Shown: one piece after another, positions 38,431 through 46,308 of the stretch
How the letters are laid out: each line of letters begins with the position of its first letter
Numbering within the stretch: the stretch's first letter is position 1
NCBI RefSeq assembly: GCF_002973525.1
Contig: NZ_PVEN01000005.1
Span: 186,001-250,000, forward strand
Direction of reading: 5' to 3'
DNA: 64,000 bases
DNA from: Paraburkholderia sp. BL21I4N1
GTDB taxonomy: Bacteria; Pseudomonadota; Gammaproteobacteria; Burkholderiales; Burkholderiaceae
Notes under the pieces: generated by a model
The model's database searches: none
Told to the model about the DNA's origin: nothing
What the model saw: only the letters and a program-made list of their open reading frames with translations
Position numbers and translations under genes: made by a program

Positions 38431-39905
38431 TTGGCATTGACATTGACATTGACATTGACATTGGTGTCGGGCCGCGTGGCATCAGCATCGTCGGCCGGAG
38501 CGCTCACCACTGCGGATTCGACTGGCAAACCATTCGCCATCGCCCCATTCGCCCCACGCGCCTGCGCGCGAGCACCGCGTGCGAGCCGCCACCCAAGCGC
38601 CGCGAGCGAACCCACCGCCAGCAGCAACGCCGCCCAGATCAGATAACGACGCCGCGCATCCGGTGGCGCGGGCTGGGCATCGGCGTCCAGCGCAAACGAC
38701 AGCGCGTCGCCCACGCGCGCCGTCGCCGCAACCGATGACGCACCCGTCAGCAACTCATCCCGACTCACCGCCGCCGATACAGCCGCCGCACTCCCCACCG
38801 ACAGCGTAAACGGCGCCGCCCCGCGCGCGGCGAAAAGCAGCGTCGCCGGACGCCAGCCCGCCGCCACCGTCAAGACACCGTTACCCAATCCGCCATTGTG
38901 CGTATCGACCACCACCCGCCATTGACGATCGGTATCGGGCGCGAACGAGAGCGACGGATTGCTTTGCTCGACCGTGCCGTTGTGCAAGCGGAACAGCGTC
39001 GCACTCGACACTTCGCGCCATGGCGCCTCCAGCCCCGCGCGCGAATAAACGACCGCTGGCGCCACCGTATCGGGCTGCGGCAAATTCAGACGCAGACGGT
39101 CGACCGGATACGGCCCGCCCGTCGCGAAGAAATACTCGCCCGGCTTCGGCCCGGCATGAGCGACGATGCCTTCGCCCCACGTGCGCTGTGCGTCGGCGCG
39201 TGGCGCGTGGACGGCGACGGCCTGCACTTCCATGTCGATCGACTCGACATAAGGCGTGCCGTCGAGCCAATGCAGGCGCAGATAGCGCGCCGGCGCGCCA
39301 TCCAGTTCGATACGGTCCTGGCTCAGCGCGCTGCCGTTGGCGTTGACCTTGAGCAGCTGCGCATCGCCAGCCGGTTGCCAATGGCGCAGGTCGTCGCTGG
39401 CTTCGACCGTGACGCGCCCCTGGTAATTGTCATCGCGCAGGTGCACGAGCAACGCGCTCACCCGACCCGCGCGCGACACACGCCCCGCGTCGATCAGATC
39501 CGTGTCGTGCTGTCCGCGTGCCGGCGGGGCCGCGGTGGCGCGCAGCGAACCGTCGGCGGCCATCGCCACGCCGAATGGCGCGCTGGACGCGCCAGGCACG
39601 GCCGGCGGCAACGGAAACCAGTTCACCGGACGCAACGTGGGCGCGCCGCGCGCGGCGTCGCGCGGTATCTCGAGTGAATACGGCATGGCTTCGCCGGCGC
39701 TGTCGAAGACGCGCAGGTCGCCCAGGTCGCTGCGTTGGCTCGCCGCGTAGACGGCGGCGGGCAACGTTACGCTGTAGTACGCCGCGCCGTTGTCGAGTTG
39801 CAGCGCAAAACGCTCGGCGAAATGGTCGGCGGCCGACGACGGCGCCGATGCCCACGCGAACACGAACGCACAAGACCAGCCGATCACTTTCAGGACACGC
39901 TTCAT
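38400..39905 (-). CDS. DUF3999 domain-containing membrane protein
   Basis: Exported protein of 501 residues, function unknown. Residues 1-26 are a signal peptide (VIGWSCAFVFAWASAPSSA), followed by a large beta-rich periplasmic part typical of DUF3999. One membrane helix (YLIWAALLLAVGSLAALGW) is near residue 430-450 and a cytosolic tail follows. The tail ends in an Asn-Val/Asn-Ala dipeptide run encoded by a hexamer array. The ATG at 39905 overlaps, as ATGA, the stop of what looks like the end of a DUF2339 gene, its usual operon partner, of which only a scar remains. The longer frame to 40166 is not the protein start. Confidence 0.85.
   Translation of the reverse strand: MKRVLKVIGWSCAFVFAWASAPSSAADHFAERFALQLDNGAAYYSVTLPAAVYAASQRSDLGDLRVFDSAGEAMPYSLEIPRDAARGAPTLRPVNWFPLPPAVPGASSAPFGVAMAADGSLRATAAPPARGQHDTDLIDAGRVSRAGRVSALLVHLRDDNYQGRVTVEASDDLRHWQPAGDAQLLKVNANGSALSQDRIELDGAPARYLRLHWLDGTPYVESIDMEVQAVAVHAPRADAQRTWGEGIVAHAGPKPGEYFFATGGPYPVDRLRLNLPQPDTVAPAVVYSRAGLEAPWREVSSATLFRLHNGTVEQSNPSLSFAPDTDRQWRVVVDTHNGGLGNGVLTVAAGWRPATLLFAARGAAPFTLSVGSAAAVSAAVSRDELLTGASSVAATARVGDALSFALDADAQPAPPDARRRYLIWAALLLAVGSLAALGWRLARGARAQARGANGAMANGLPVESAVVSAPADDADATRPDTNVNVNVNVNANANAKGNGKT
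38421..38462. repeat. in-frame hexanucleotide array, 7 units
   Basis: Three GGCATT units (38421-38438) are followed by four GACATT units (38439-38462). Within the DUF3999 gene these encode alternating Asn-Ala and Asn-Val pairs. Being a multiple of three, gain or loss of units would change tail length without a frameshift. Confidence 0.95.
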
Positions 39906-40033
39906 TGCTCGGTTTCCACGACCATAGCCTTGGGCAGCAACGGCTCGATGCAACCGACGAACGGCCACATCGAATCGATGCCGATGAACCACAGAATCCG
40001 CTCCCGGACGCTTCCATGCAACCGGTTGAACAG
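39902..40033 (-). pseudogene. C-terminal remnant of a DUF2339 membrane protein gene
   Basis: Upstream of the DUF3999 gene an open frame on the minus strand ends at TGA (39904-39902), overlapping the DUF3999 ATG as ATGA. Its last 44 codons read LFNRLHGS, RERILWFIGI, FVGCIEPLLPKA and so on, resembling the pattern at the end of DUF2339 proteins (Arg-Ile, then Phe-Ile-Gly, a hydrophobic helix, and a Pro-Leu-x-Pro-Lys finish). Nothing DUF2339-like continues beyond about 40033, where a plus-strand gene follows. The match is from memory of the family, not an alignment; chance resemblance is possible. Confidence 0.45.
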
Positions 40034-40180
40034 AGCACACGCGCCGCGAGCGCAGCGCATTGAACCACACGAACGACACAGCCACCATCTCTCCGCCACG
40101 CGGCGCCCCTTCAACCATGTCAAAATTCGGCAGCGGCCACCGGGCCTTCAATCTCCCACATTTCATCCAAGGAAGTTGCA

Positions 40181-40471
40181 GTGGACATCAACAAGCAAGT
40201 CGCGGCTCTCACCGCTTCAGAACTCCAGACCGCCGGCGCCAGCCAGGCGACGGCGATTGCCGTCAGCGTGCTGCTGCGTCATCTGCGCTCGCCGGAACTG
40301 GCGAAACTGTTGTCGTCGGCATTCGACAACCATCAGGCCGTGATGTTGAAAACGCCGTGGCCCGAGCCGATGCTGCAGGCGTTCGACTCGACCCGTCGTT
40401 TCCTCGAAGGTGCGGCGCAAGCCGAACTGCCGGGTATGCAGGCGCAGCCCGACGACGCGCCGCAAGCTTGA
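40181..40471 (+). CDS. conserved hypothetical protein, small and helical
   Basis: Protein of 96 residues with a GTG start preceded by AAGGAAG at good distance. It is acidic and predicted all-helical: an Ala-rich N-half (VAALTASELQTAGASQATAIAVSVLL cannot be a signal since charged residues precede it), then RHLRSPELAKLLSSAFDNHQAV and a Pro/Gln tail. No known motif. It stands alone, divergent from the DUF3999 gene and convergent with tRNA-Leu. Homologues are, as far as I recall, limited to Burkholderiaceae. Confidence 0.75.
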   Translation: MDINKQVAALTASELQTAGASQATAIAVSVLLRHLRSPELAKLLSSAFDNHQAVMLKTPWPEPMLQAFDSTRRFLEGAAQAELPGMQAQPDDAPQA

Positions 40472-40527
40472 GCGCAGCCGGGCAGGCAAAACCCGCCCGG
40501 CGTGCGGAAAAAAGCAGACTAAAAACA

Positions 40528-40561
40528 AAAAACCCCGTCAGTCCAAAGACTTAACGGGGTT
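40528..40561. terminator. terminator between the hypothetical gene and tRNA-Leu
   Basis: AACCCCGT at 40531-40538 pairs with ACGGGGTT at 40554-40561, with a nested AGTC/GACT pairing in the loop. The A-rich left flank gives a T-run on the minus strand, so it mainly ends the tRNA-Leu transcript. Confidence 0.75.
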
Positions 40562-40577
40562 CTTCGCTACAGATTAA

Positions 40578-40664
40578 TGGTGCGAGGGAGGGGACTCGAA
40601 CCCCTACACCCTTGCGGGCGTCAGGACCTAAACCTGGTGCGTCTACCAATTTCGCCACCCTCGC
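40578..40664 (-). tRNA. tRNA-Leu (anticodon TAG)
   Basis: An 87-nt class II tRNA with encoded CCA. The acceptor stem GCGAGGG pairs with CCCTCGC, the anticodon loop holds TAG, the variable arm GCCCGCAAGGGT is long as expected for Leu, and the T-loop GGTTCGAGTCC is canonical. Confidence 0.97.
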
Positions 40665-40749
40665 AGCCGGATCGACGCGATGCGCCGATCCGATGTCCTG
40701 CAGGCTTGCGGCCGCGTTCAAAACTTGCGCCCGAAACCGTAAGCGCGAG

Positions 40750-40778
40750 ATTCTAACCGATAGATTCGCGCTTGTCTG
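40750..40778 (-). promoter_or_regulatory. tRNA-Leu promoter
   Basis: On the minus strand CAGACA (40778-40773), a 17-bp spacer, and TAGAAT (40755-40750) form a good sigma-70 promoter. Transcription would start about 80 nt upstream of the mature tRNA. Confidence 0.6.
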
Positions 40779-40810
40779 CATCTGCCGGGCATCTGTCCGG
40801 ACGGCGCCGA

Positions 40811-40819
40811 TGCTACAAT
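40811..40819 (+). promoter_or_regulatory. extended -10 of the squalene/phytoene-synthase-like gene
   Basis: TGCTACAAT is an extended -10 on the plus strand. Its predicted start site, near 40826, leaves almost no leader before the ATG at 40830, which bears on the choice of start codon. Confidence 0.5.
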
Positions 40820-40829
40820 TTTTGGCTCG

Positions 40830-41717
40830 ATGCACGAAGCCCGTGCCCTTTCTTTGCCGCCTGTTCCCCACACGCCCAATCCAGTGAATTTCGACGACTA
40901 TTGCCAGCAGAAAGCGGCGCCACCCGGATCGGGCACCTACTACGCGCTGCGTCAGGCGTCCGCGAAAAGCCAGCCGTTACTCACGGCGCTGTTCGCGCTG
41001 CGCCGCGAGTTCGAGGAAACGGTCAAGGAGACCAGCGACCCGACCATCGGCCGCACGAAACTCGCGTGGTGGCAAAACGAATTGGCCGCGCTGGCGTCGG
41101 GCTCGCCGTCGCATCCGGTGTCGAAGGCGCTGGCCGCGTATCTGCCCGACGTGAAAGCGGAGTATCCGGCGCTGCAGGGCATGCTTGCCGGCTTCGAGAT
41201 GGATCTCGATCAGGCGCGCTATCTCGACTATCCGAATCTGCGGCGCTATGTGCAAGGCGTCGGCGGCACCTTCGCGAGCCTGGTGGCGCGCGCGGCGACG
41301 AAGAGCGGTGCCGGCAGCGGACAGATTTCGAGCTGGTCCGCGCCGCTCGGCGACGCGCTATTGCTCGCGCAGCTCGTGGTCGAGACCGGCAACGACGCTC
41401 GCCACGGTCGCATCTATATTCCAATCGACGAGATGCAGCGTTTCAACGTGACCGCGGCCGATCTGATCAACCGGAAATATACCGACGCGTTCACGGAGCT
41501 GATGCGCTTCCAGACGACTCGCGCGCGCGACACGTTGCGTGCCGCGCTCGCGGCCGTGCCTGCTGCCGAGCGCCGCGCGCAGCGCACGCTGCTCGCGCTC
41601 GCGGCGCTCGCGCTGGCACTGCTGGATGAGATTGAACGCGACGGTTATCACGTGCTGCACCAGCGCATTGCGTTGACGCCGATTCGTAAGCTGTGGATCG
41701 CCTGGCGCGCGAAATAG
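40830..41717 (+). CDS. squalene/phytoene synthase-like protein, catalytic Asp motifs degenerate
   Basis: All-helical isoprenoid-synthase fold, 295 residues from the ATG at 40830. ALFALRREFEETV, KLAWWQNEL and GRIYIPIDEM align with the squalene/phytoene synthase superfamily. However, the first Asp-rich motif is replaced by Glu residues (EFEETVKE, about 60-67) and only part of the second survives (GNDARHGR at 187-194). It is thus closer to NDUFAF6-like or HpnC-like relatives, and prenyl condensation is doubtful. A GTG at 40884 (VNFDDYCQQK) may be the true start, because an extended -10 at 40811-40819 leaves almost no leader for 40830. No hopanoid or carotenoid genes adjoin. Confidence 0.8.
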   Translation: MHEARALSLPPVPHTPNPVNFDDYCQQKAAPPGSGTYYALRQASAKSQPLLTALFALRREFEETVKETSDPTIGRTKLAWWQNELAALASGSPSHPVSKALAAYLPDVKAEYPALQGMLAGFEMDLDQARYLDYPNLRRYVQGVGGTFASLVARAATKSGAGSGQISSWSAPLGDALLLAQLVVETGNDARHGRIYIPIDEMQRFNVTAADLINRKYTDAFTELMRFQTTRARDTLRAALAAVPAAERRAQRTLLALAALALALLDEIERDGYHVLHQRIALTPIRKLWIAWRAK

Positions 41718-41835
41718 GCGAGCGGCGTTTGAGCGGGTCCTGGTGAAGCACCGCGCTGAGATGCGTCTCGTTGAGCGCCTTTCGTGAGGCATCTTTCGTC
41801 CAGCACGCTCCGTCAAGCGCCCCCCGCTCCCCACC

Positions 41836-43053
41836 TCACGCGCGCAACAACGGCAACGGCTCGAACCTCTGCTGCAAAATCGCGGACGCGTCGAGCCCCC
41901 ACCACGGCCCCAGCACCGTTGCATAAAGCTGCCGGAAATCCACGCCGACCGGTAGATTGCCATTACCGTCGAGCCGTGCGAGAACCGGCGGCACGCCGTA
42001 CAAACCGCCGCGCACACGCCCGCCCATCACGAAGTGCGGCGCCACGGTCCCATGATCCGTGCCGTTGCTCTGGTTCTCACGCGGGCGACGCCCGAACTCG
42101 GCATAGGTCATCACCAGCGTGTCGTCCCAACGGCCAAGCTCGGTTAGCGCCGACTTCATCGACGCGAAACCTTCCGCCAATTGCTTGAGCAACGCCGCCT
42201 GCTGACCCGGCTGGTTCTGGTGTGTATCGAACCCGTTCAGCGTCAGACGGATCACGGCAACGCCCTGCCCGCTCTTCGGTTTTTCCTGCGACGTGTCGCC
42301 GGCGGCTAAAACCTGCATTGCCGTTTTGATCGAGCCGCCGAACGCGCCGCCGGGAAACACCGTCTTCAATTGCGCCTGACCCTGGGTGGGCCGCAGCCGG
42401 TCCGCCGCTTTCACGATGTCGTTTTCAACGTCGAGAATATGCGCGAGTTCCGGGTTGCGTTCGTGCAGCGAGACCGGCGTCGCGAGCCGCGAAGCCTTGA
42501 CGAACTGCGCTGGATTGACCAGCGCGATCGCGCGTGCGCCATTCGCGAGCGGCCCCATTTCGGCGCTGCCGATCACCACGCCGTCGGCGGCAAAACCGGG
42601 TGGCACCGGCGACTGCGCAAACGCCCGCGTGAGCCAGCCTTCGCGCAGATACTGATCGGAGCGCGACGCGGTGTCCCAGATCTCGATCGAGCGGAAATGC
42701 GAGAGGTTCGGTTGCGCGTAGCTCACGCCTTGCACGATCGCCAGTTGCTGGCTGTGCCAGAGCGGCATCAAGGGCTGCAGTGACGGATGCAGCGCGGTGC
42801 GCTCGTCGAGCTGAATGCCCTGCTCGCGTTTGATGCCGATGCTCTTGCGCAACTGGTAGTAAGCAGGATCCGTGAACGGGATCACGGTATTCAAGCCGTC
42901 GTTGCCGCCCTTCAGTTCGACGAGGATCAGCAGATTGTCGTAGCCACGCGCCCGCGACGCGCCGAGTCCGTCGAGTTGCGCGCCGAACGCGCGAGGCAGC
43001 CAGAGCGTCGCGCTCGCGGCGGCGCCCATCGAGAGAAAGCTGCGTCGTTTCAT
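41836..43053 (-). CDS. DUF1501 domain-containing protein, Tat-exported
   Basis: Exported protein of 405 residues with a twin-arginine leader (KRRSFLSMGAAASATLWLPRA, Arg3-Arg4). The DUF1501 core resembles the alkaline-phosphatase/sulfatase fold: the N-terminal ELKGGNDGLNTVIPF, then NGFDTHQNQ and TYAEFGRRPRENQSNGTDHG carry conserved Asp/His residues that could bind metals. GAGG lies ahead of the ATG. It is the second gene of a DUF1800-DUF1501 pair, separated by 57 bp; the two families are found together throughout Gram-negative bacteria. Biochemical role unknown. Confidence 0.9.
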   Translation of the reverse strand: MKRRSFLSMGAAASATLWLPRAFGAQLDGLGASRARGYDNLLILVELKGGNDGLNTVIPFTDPAYYQLRKSIGIKREQGIQLDERTALHPSLQPLMPLWHSQQLAIVQGVSYAQPNLSHFRSIEIWDTASRSDQYLREGWLTRAFAQSPVPPGFAADGVVIGSAEMGPLANGARAIALVNPAQFVKASRLATPVSLHERNPELAHILDVENDIVKAADRLRPTQGQAQLKTVFPGGAFGGSIKTAMQVLAAGDTSQEKPKSGQGVAVIRLTLNGFDTHQNQPGQQAALLKQLAEGFASMKSALTELGRWDDTLVMTYAEFGRRPRENQSNGTDHGTVAPHFVMGGRVRGGLYGVPPVLARLDGNGNLPVGVDFRQLYATVLGPWWGLDASAILQQRFEPLPLLRA

Positions 43054-43110
43054 CCTGCACCTCGTTCGATCGTCATGGCGTGGGTGGCTTCAATGGCGTG
43101 GCTGAACAGA

Positions 43111-44790
43111 TCACTTCAACTGGTAAGCCGGGTCCATCAACAACGCTTCCAGATAGGCGCTCGCGGTCGAATCGGTTTCGATCGCGTCCACCGGCGTCAG
43201 CGGCAAGACCGCGTGCTGCAACTGCAACTCCGCCGACAACCCCGGTTTCGCCGTCGGCGCGGTGTTGTAATGCGCGAGCCACGTGTCGATATCGAAGCGT
43301 ACGCCGCCTTGCGCGTTTTGACCCGTTCGCGCGATCACACGTTGTAACGGCGAATTACCTGCCATGCCGCTAGCCGGCGCGCCACCTGCCGCGACCTTGC
43401 CGTTCAGGGCGCCGTTCATGGCATTGTTCACCGGCTTGCCCATCGGACGCGGCCTGGCGGCCTCGGTCGCGCGGAACAACTGCTCGACGAACTGCTTACG
43501 GGCCAGCAGCGTCGAACTGTTGATCCAGGTCGTGCCGCCCGGCCAGCCTTTCACGTTCGGCGGATAAAACAGGTTTTCGCCGAGGTTGCGAATCTCCGCG
43601 GCGAACGGCGCGGTGTTGTCGTAGCCGATGTCGAAGGCGCGCAGCGTGCCCACCACGAATTCCGCCGGCGACTTCACAAGCACGCCGCGATCGTCGTCGT
43701 CCCAGAACGCGTCGCTCATGAAGAGACCGCGCAACGCGACCTTGATGTCGTAGTGACTCGCGCGGAACTGCGCCGCGATCGGCGCGACGCGCGCCGGGTC
43801 CGGCGTATCGGAGACGAATTCGCGCCACAGCTTGCTCGTGACGAAAGTCGCCGTGTCCGGCCGCGCGAGCAGAATGTCGAGCACCTGATCGCCATCGAAC
43901 GGACCGGCCTCCCCGAGCACCGTCTTCACGCCGTCGTCGTGCTGGTTCGCGCGCCACACGTAGGCCTGCGTATCGGGATCGAGACTCCAGCCCGTGTAAG
44001 CACGCGCGGCCTCCGACACATCGCGCTGCGTGTAGTGACCTTCGCCCAGCGTGAACAGCTCCATCACTTCACGGGCGAAATTTTCATTGGGCTTGCCCTT
44101 GCGATTACTCGCGCCGTCGAGGTATTGCAGCATCGCCGGATCTTTCGCGACGTCGTGCAGCATCTCGCCGAAGTTGCCGAGCGCGTCGCGACGTAGCAGC
44201 ATGTTCTGCTGCGCCATTTGCTGCGGGTACCCGACCTTGTCCTGCCCGGACGTGAAGTGATTGGCCCAGAACAGCGTCATGCGTTCGGTCAGCGGCGACG
44301 GCGTGCTGAGCATCTCGCGCACCCACCATGCGCGCAATGCGTCGTAACGCTGCCCCCGCAGACGCTGCTCGTCGCGGCGCTGATCGTCGCTCCACGTTTT
44401 GCGCACGTCGCGCGTCGGGATCGGTTCGAGCACCCACTCGGGCAGCGGCGTCAACGCTTCGGTTCGGGTGCCCGCCAGCACTTTATCGACGGCCTGAGCG
44501 CGCGTGAGTCCCACGTATTGGGCGACCTCGGCGTTGTCCGGCGCGAAGCCGACGCGTGTCAGGAAGAAGCGCGCGTCGTCGGCGTCGAGCAGGCCTTGCT
44601 CGCTGTCGGCAGCCTCGGCCGAAGCGGATGCCGCGGCCCGATGCTTCGCGTGCGGAACACGAGGCGCGCCCTGCTGCTGCACGGCCGATGCCGGCGTGGC
44701 GGAGAGCACCGCGCCGACAACCGCCGCAAGCACGGTGGCCGATGCGGCCGACACCGCGCCGCGATTACCACGTCCTGGCAATTTCATCAT
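43111..44790 (-). CDS. DUF1800 domain-containing protein
   Basis: Exported protein of 559 residues, partner of the DUF1501 gene downstream. The N-terminus has a Sec-type leader (about 12-36, ending TPASA). Then come the DUF1800 hallmarks: DADDARFFLTRVGFAP, LFWANHFTSG, the block ENFAREVMELFTLGEGHYTQ and the C-terminal FYPPNVKGWPGG. A low-complexity Ala/Gly/Asn stretch (VNNAMNGALNGKVAAGGAPA) interrupts the C-terminal third. Either ATG of the ATGATG pair at 44790/44787 may be used. Function unknown; pairing with DUF1501 suggests one exported complex. Confidence 0.9.
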   Translation of the reverse strand: MMKLPGRGNRGAVSAASATVLAAVVGAVLSATPASAVQQQGAPRVPHAKHRAAASASAEAADSEQGLLDADDARFFLTRVGFAPDNAEVAQYVGLTRAQAVDKVLAGTRTEALTPLPEWVLEPIPTRDVRKTWSDDQRRDEQRLRGQRYDALRAWWVREMLSTPSPLTERMTLFWANHFTSGQDKVGYPQQMAQQNMLLRRDALGNFGEMLHDVAKDPAMLQYLDGASNRKGKPNENFAREVMELFTLGEGHYTQRDVSEAARAYTGWSLDPDTQAYVWRANQHDDGVKTVLGEAGPFDGDQVLDILLARPDTATFVTSKLWREFVSDTPDPARVAPIAAQFRASHYDIKVALRGLFMSDAFWDDDDRGVLVKSPAEFVVGTLRAFDIGYDNTAPFAAEIRNLGENLFYPPNVKGWPGGTTWINSSTLLARKQFVEQLFRATEAARPRPMGKPVNNAMNGALNGKVAAGGAPASGMAGNSPLQRVIARTGQNAQGGVRFDIDTWLAHYNTAPTAKPGLSAELQLQHAVLPLTPVDAIETDSTASAYLEALLMDPAYQLK

Positions 44791-44972
44791 GGATCATCCG
44801 GGTTGACGCATGGTCACGGGGCGGCATTTGCCCATCTCGTGCGTGGCGAACGGCGTTCGACTCTGACGACTCAACGGCAGATCAGACGGGAAAGTTGACG
44901 GGGGAAGTGCAACGAAATTTTTCACGCACGGACAATGTGCGAGATGCCGGCCACGGGCAGGCACGGAAATAG

Positions 44973-45299
44973 CTAGCGCTTATAGAGTTCGCGGACGGCA
45001 TCTTCGATGTGCTGCCGTAACAGACGCCGTTCGTCGGGCGTCATATGTCCGTCGCGACGACGTTGATCAAGATCGGGGGGAACTGCGGTGCGCAACATCA
45101 CGTCGGAAGCGGGACGCTCGATATTGGCGTTATGGCGATTGATCCGGGGGTTGCCGGGCCTGGGCGCGCGTTCGCTCGCAGCTCTGTCGGCGGAAGGCTG
45201 GGCATGGGCGAGCGTGGGTCCCAGTGAGCCTGCGAGCGTACCGGCAACTGCCAGTGCAATAACGCTCAGGCGCACATTTGGCCAAACCCCTCCCTTCAT
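44973..45299 (-). CDS. small secreted basic protein, function unknown
   Basis: Protein of 108 residues with a clear signal peptide ending AHA/QPSAD at about residue 33. The mature part is Arg/Pro/Asn-rich and ends in a helix, MTPDERRLLRQHIEDAVRELYKR. That ending resembles a motif (TPEERRQLRRDI-type) I know from short periplasmic proteins of beta- and gammaproteobacteria, with no assigned function. AAGGGA lies ahead of the ATG at 45299; the ATG at 45323 lacks a ribosome site. It is upstream of the DUF1800 gene by 182 bp. Confidence 0.78.
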   Translation of the reverse strand: MKGGVWPNVRLSVIALAVAGTLAGSLGPTLAHAQPSADRAASERAPRPGNPRINRHNANIERPASDVMLRTAVPPDLDQRRRDGHMTPDERRLLRQHIEDAVRELYKR

Positions 45300-45469
45300 G
45301 TTGTTCCCTTCGTGGCGCGGCAACCGGCTACCTCAAATGCGTATACAGACCCCGGTAACTAGCCGGGTGCGAGAGTTTTTAGTCGAGTGAAGTATCCACC
45401 GAACAGCCGCATTCAGTAAAGCAGTCTACCTGCCCGTGCTTTACGTCGTGCCACAGTGCGGGTAAATTT

Positions 45470-45485
45470 TGTAACTGACTGTAAC
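45470..45485 (-). promoter_or_regulatory. OmpR-type tandem box upstream of ompR
   Basis: TGTAAC occurs at 45470-45475 and 45480-45485. Read on the minus strand this is GTTACA-N4-GTTACA, the tandem 10-bp arrangement of E. coli OmpR sites. It lies about 30-45 bp upstream of a TCTAAT (45515-45520), the likely -10 of ompR, so autoregulation is probable. Confidence 0.6.
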
Positions 45486-45538
45486 CCGATAAATGATGCA
45501 ACCGCGCACCCCTTTCTAATCGCGCTAAGATGCCGACC

Positions 45539-46264
45539 ATGGAAACTAAAAACCCTTCGAAAATCCTCGTCGTCGACGACGATCCGCGCCTGCGCGATCT
45601 GCTGCGCCGCTACCTCGGTGAACAGGGCTTCAATGTCTATGTTGCCGAGAACGCGCCGTCCATGAACAAGCTCTGGGTGCGTGAGCGCTTCGATCTGCTC
45701 GTGCTCGATCTGATGCTGCCCGGCGAGGACGGCCTGTCCATTTGCCGCCGCTTGCGCGGCAGCAACGACCGCACGCCGATCATCATGCTGACGGCCAAGG
45801 GTGAAGACGTCGATCGTATCGTGGGCCTCGAAATGGGCGCCGACGACTATCTGCCGAAGCCGTTCAACCCGCGCGAACTGGTCGCGCGGATCCACGCGGT
45901 GCTGCGCCGCCAGTCGCCCTCCGAATTGCCAGGCGCGCCGTCGGAAACCACCGAGGTGTTCGAGTTCGGCGAGTTCGCGCTGAACCTCGCCACCCGCACG
46001 CTCACCAAGGCCGGCCAGGAAATCCCGCTGACCACCGGCGAGTTCTCCGTGCTGAAGGTATTCGCGCGCCATCCGCGTCAGCCGTTGTCGCGTGAGAAGC
46101 TGATGGAACTGGCACGGGGCCGTGAATACGAAGTGTTCGACCGCAGTCTCGACGTGCAGATCTCGCGTCTGCGCAAGCTGATCGAGCCGGACCCGGGCAG
46201 CCCGCGTTTCATTCAAACTGTCTGGGGTCTGGGCTACGTGTTCATCCCCGACGGTGCAGCCTGA
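45539..46264 (+). CDS. ompR: two-component response regulator OmpR
   Basis: Osmotic/envelope-stress response regulator of 241 residues. The receiver (1-125) has acidic residues Asp13/Asp14, phosphoacceptor Asp57 (LVLDLMLPGEDG) and Lys107 (DYLPKPFNPRE); the C-terminal winged helix runs from FALNLATRTL to QTVWGLGYVFIP. I use the ATG at 45539 since a likely -10 at 45515-45520 makes the upstream ATG at 45530 nearly leaderless. envZ follows by 44 bp. Expected targets are porin genes, none of which lies in this window. Confidence 0.95.
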   Translation: METKNPSKILVVDDDPRLRDLLRRYLGEQGFNVYVAENAPSMNKLWVRERFDLLVLDLMLPGEDGLSICRRLRGSNDRTPIIMLTAKGEDVDRIVGLEMGADDYLPKPFNPRELVARIHAVLRRQSPSELPGAPSETTEVFEFGEFALNLATRTLTKAGQEIPLTTGEFSVLKVFARHPRQPLSREKLMELARGREYEVFDRSLDVQISRLRKLIEPDPGSPRFIQTVWGLGYVFIPDGAA

Positions 46265-46308
46265 GTTTGTTCTCGCCTCCTGTTTTTGAATTCAGATAAG
46301 AAGGGCCC

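Noticed and set aside
38421..38462. Hexamer array considered as a CRISPR or regulatory repeat
   Set aside because: Units are 6 bp with no spacers and lie inside a coding frame; there are no cas genes.
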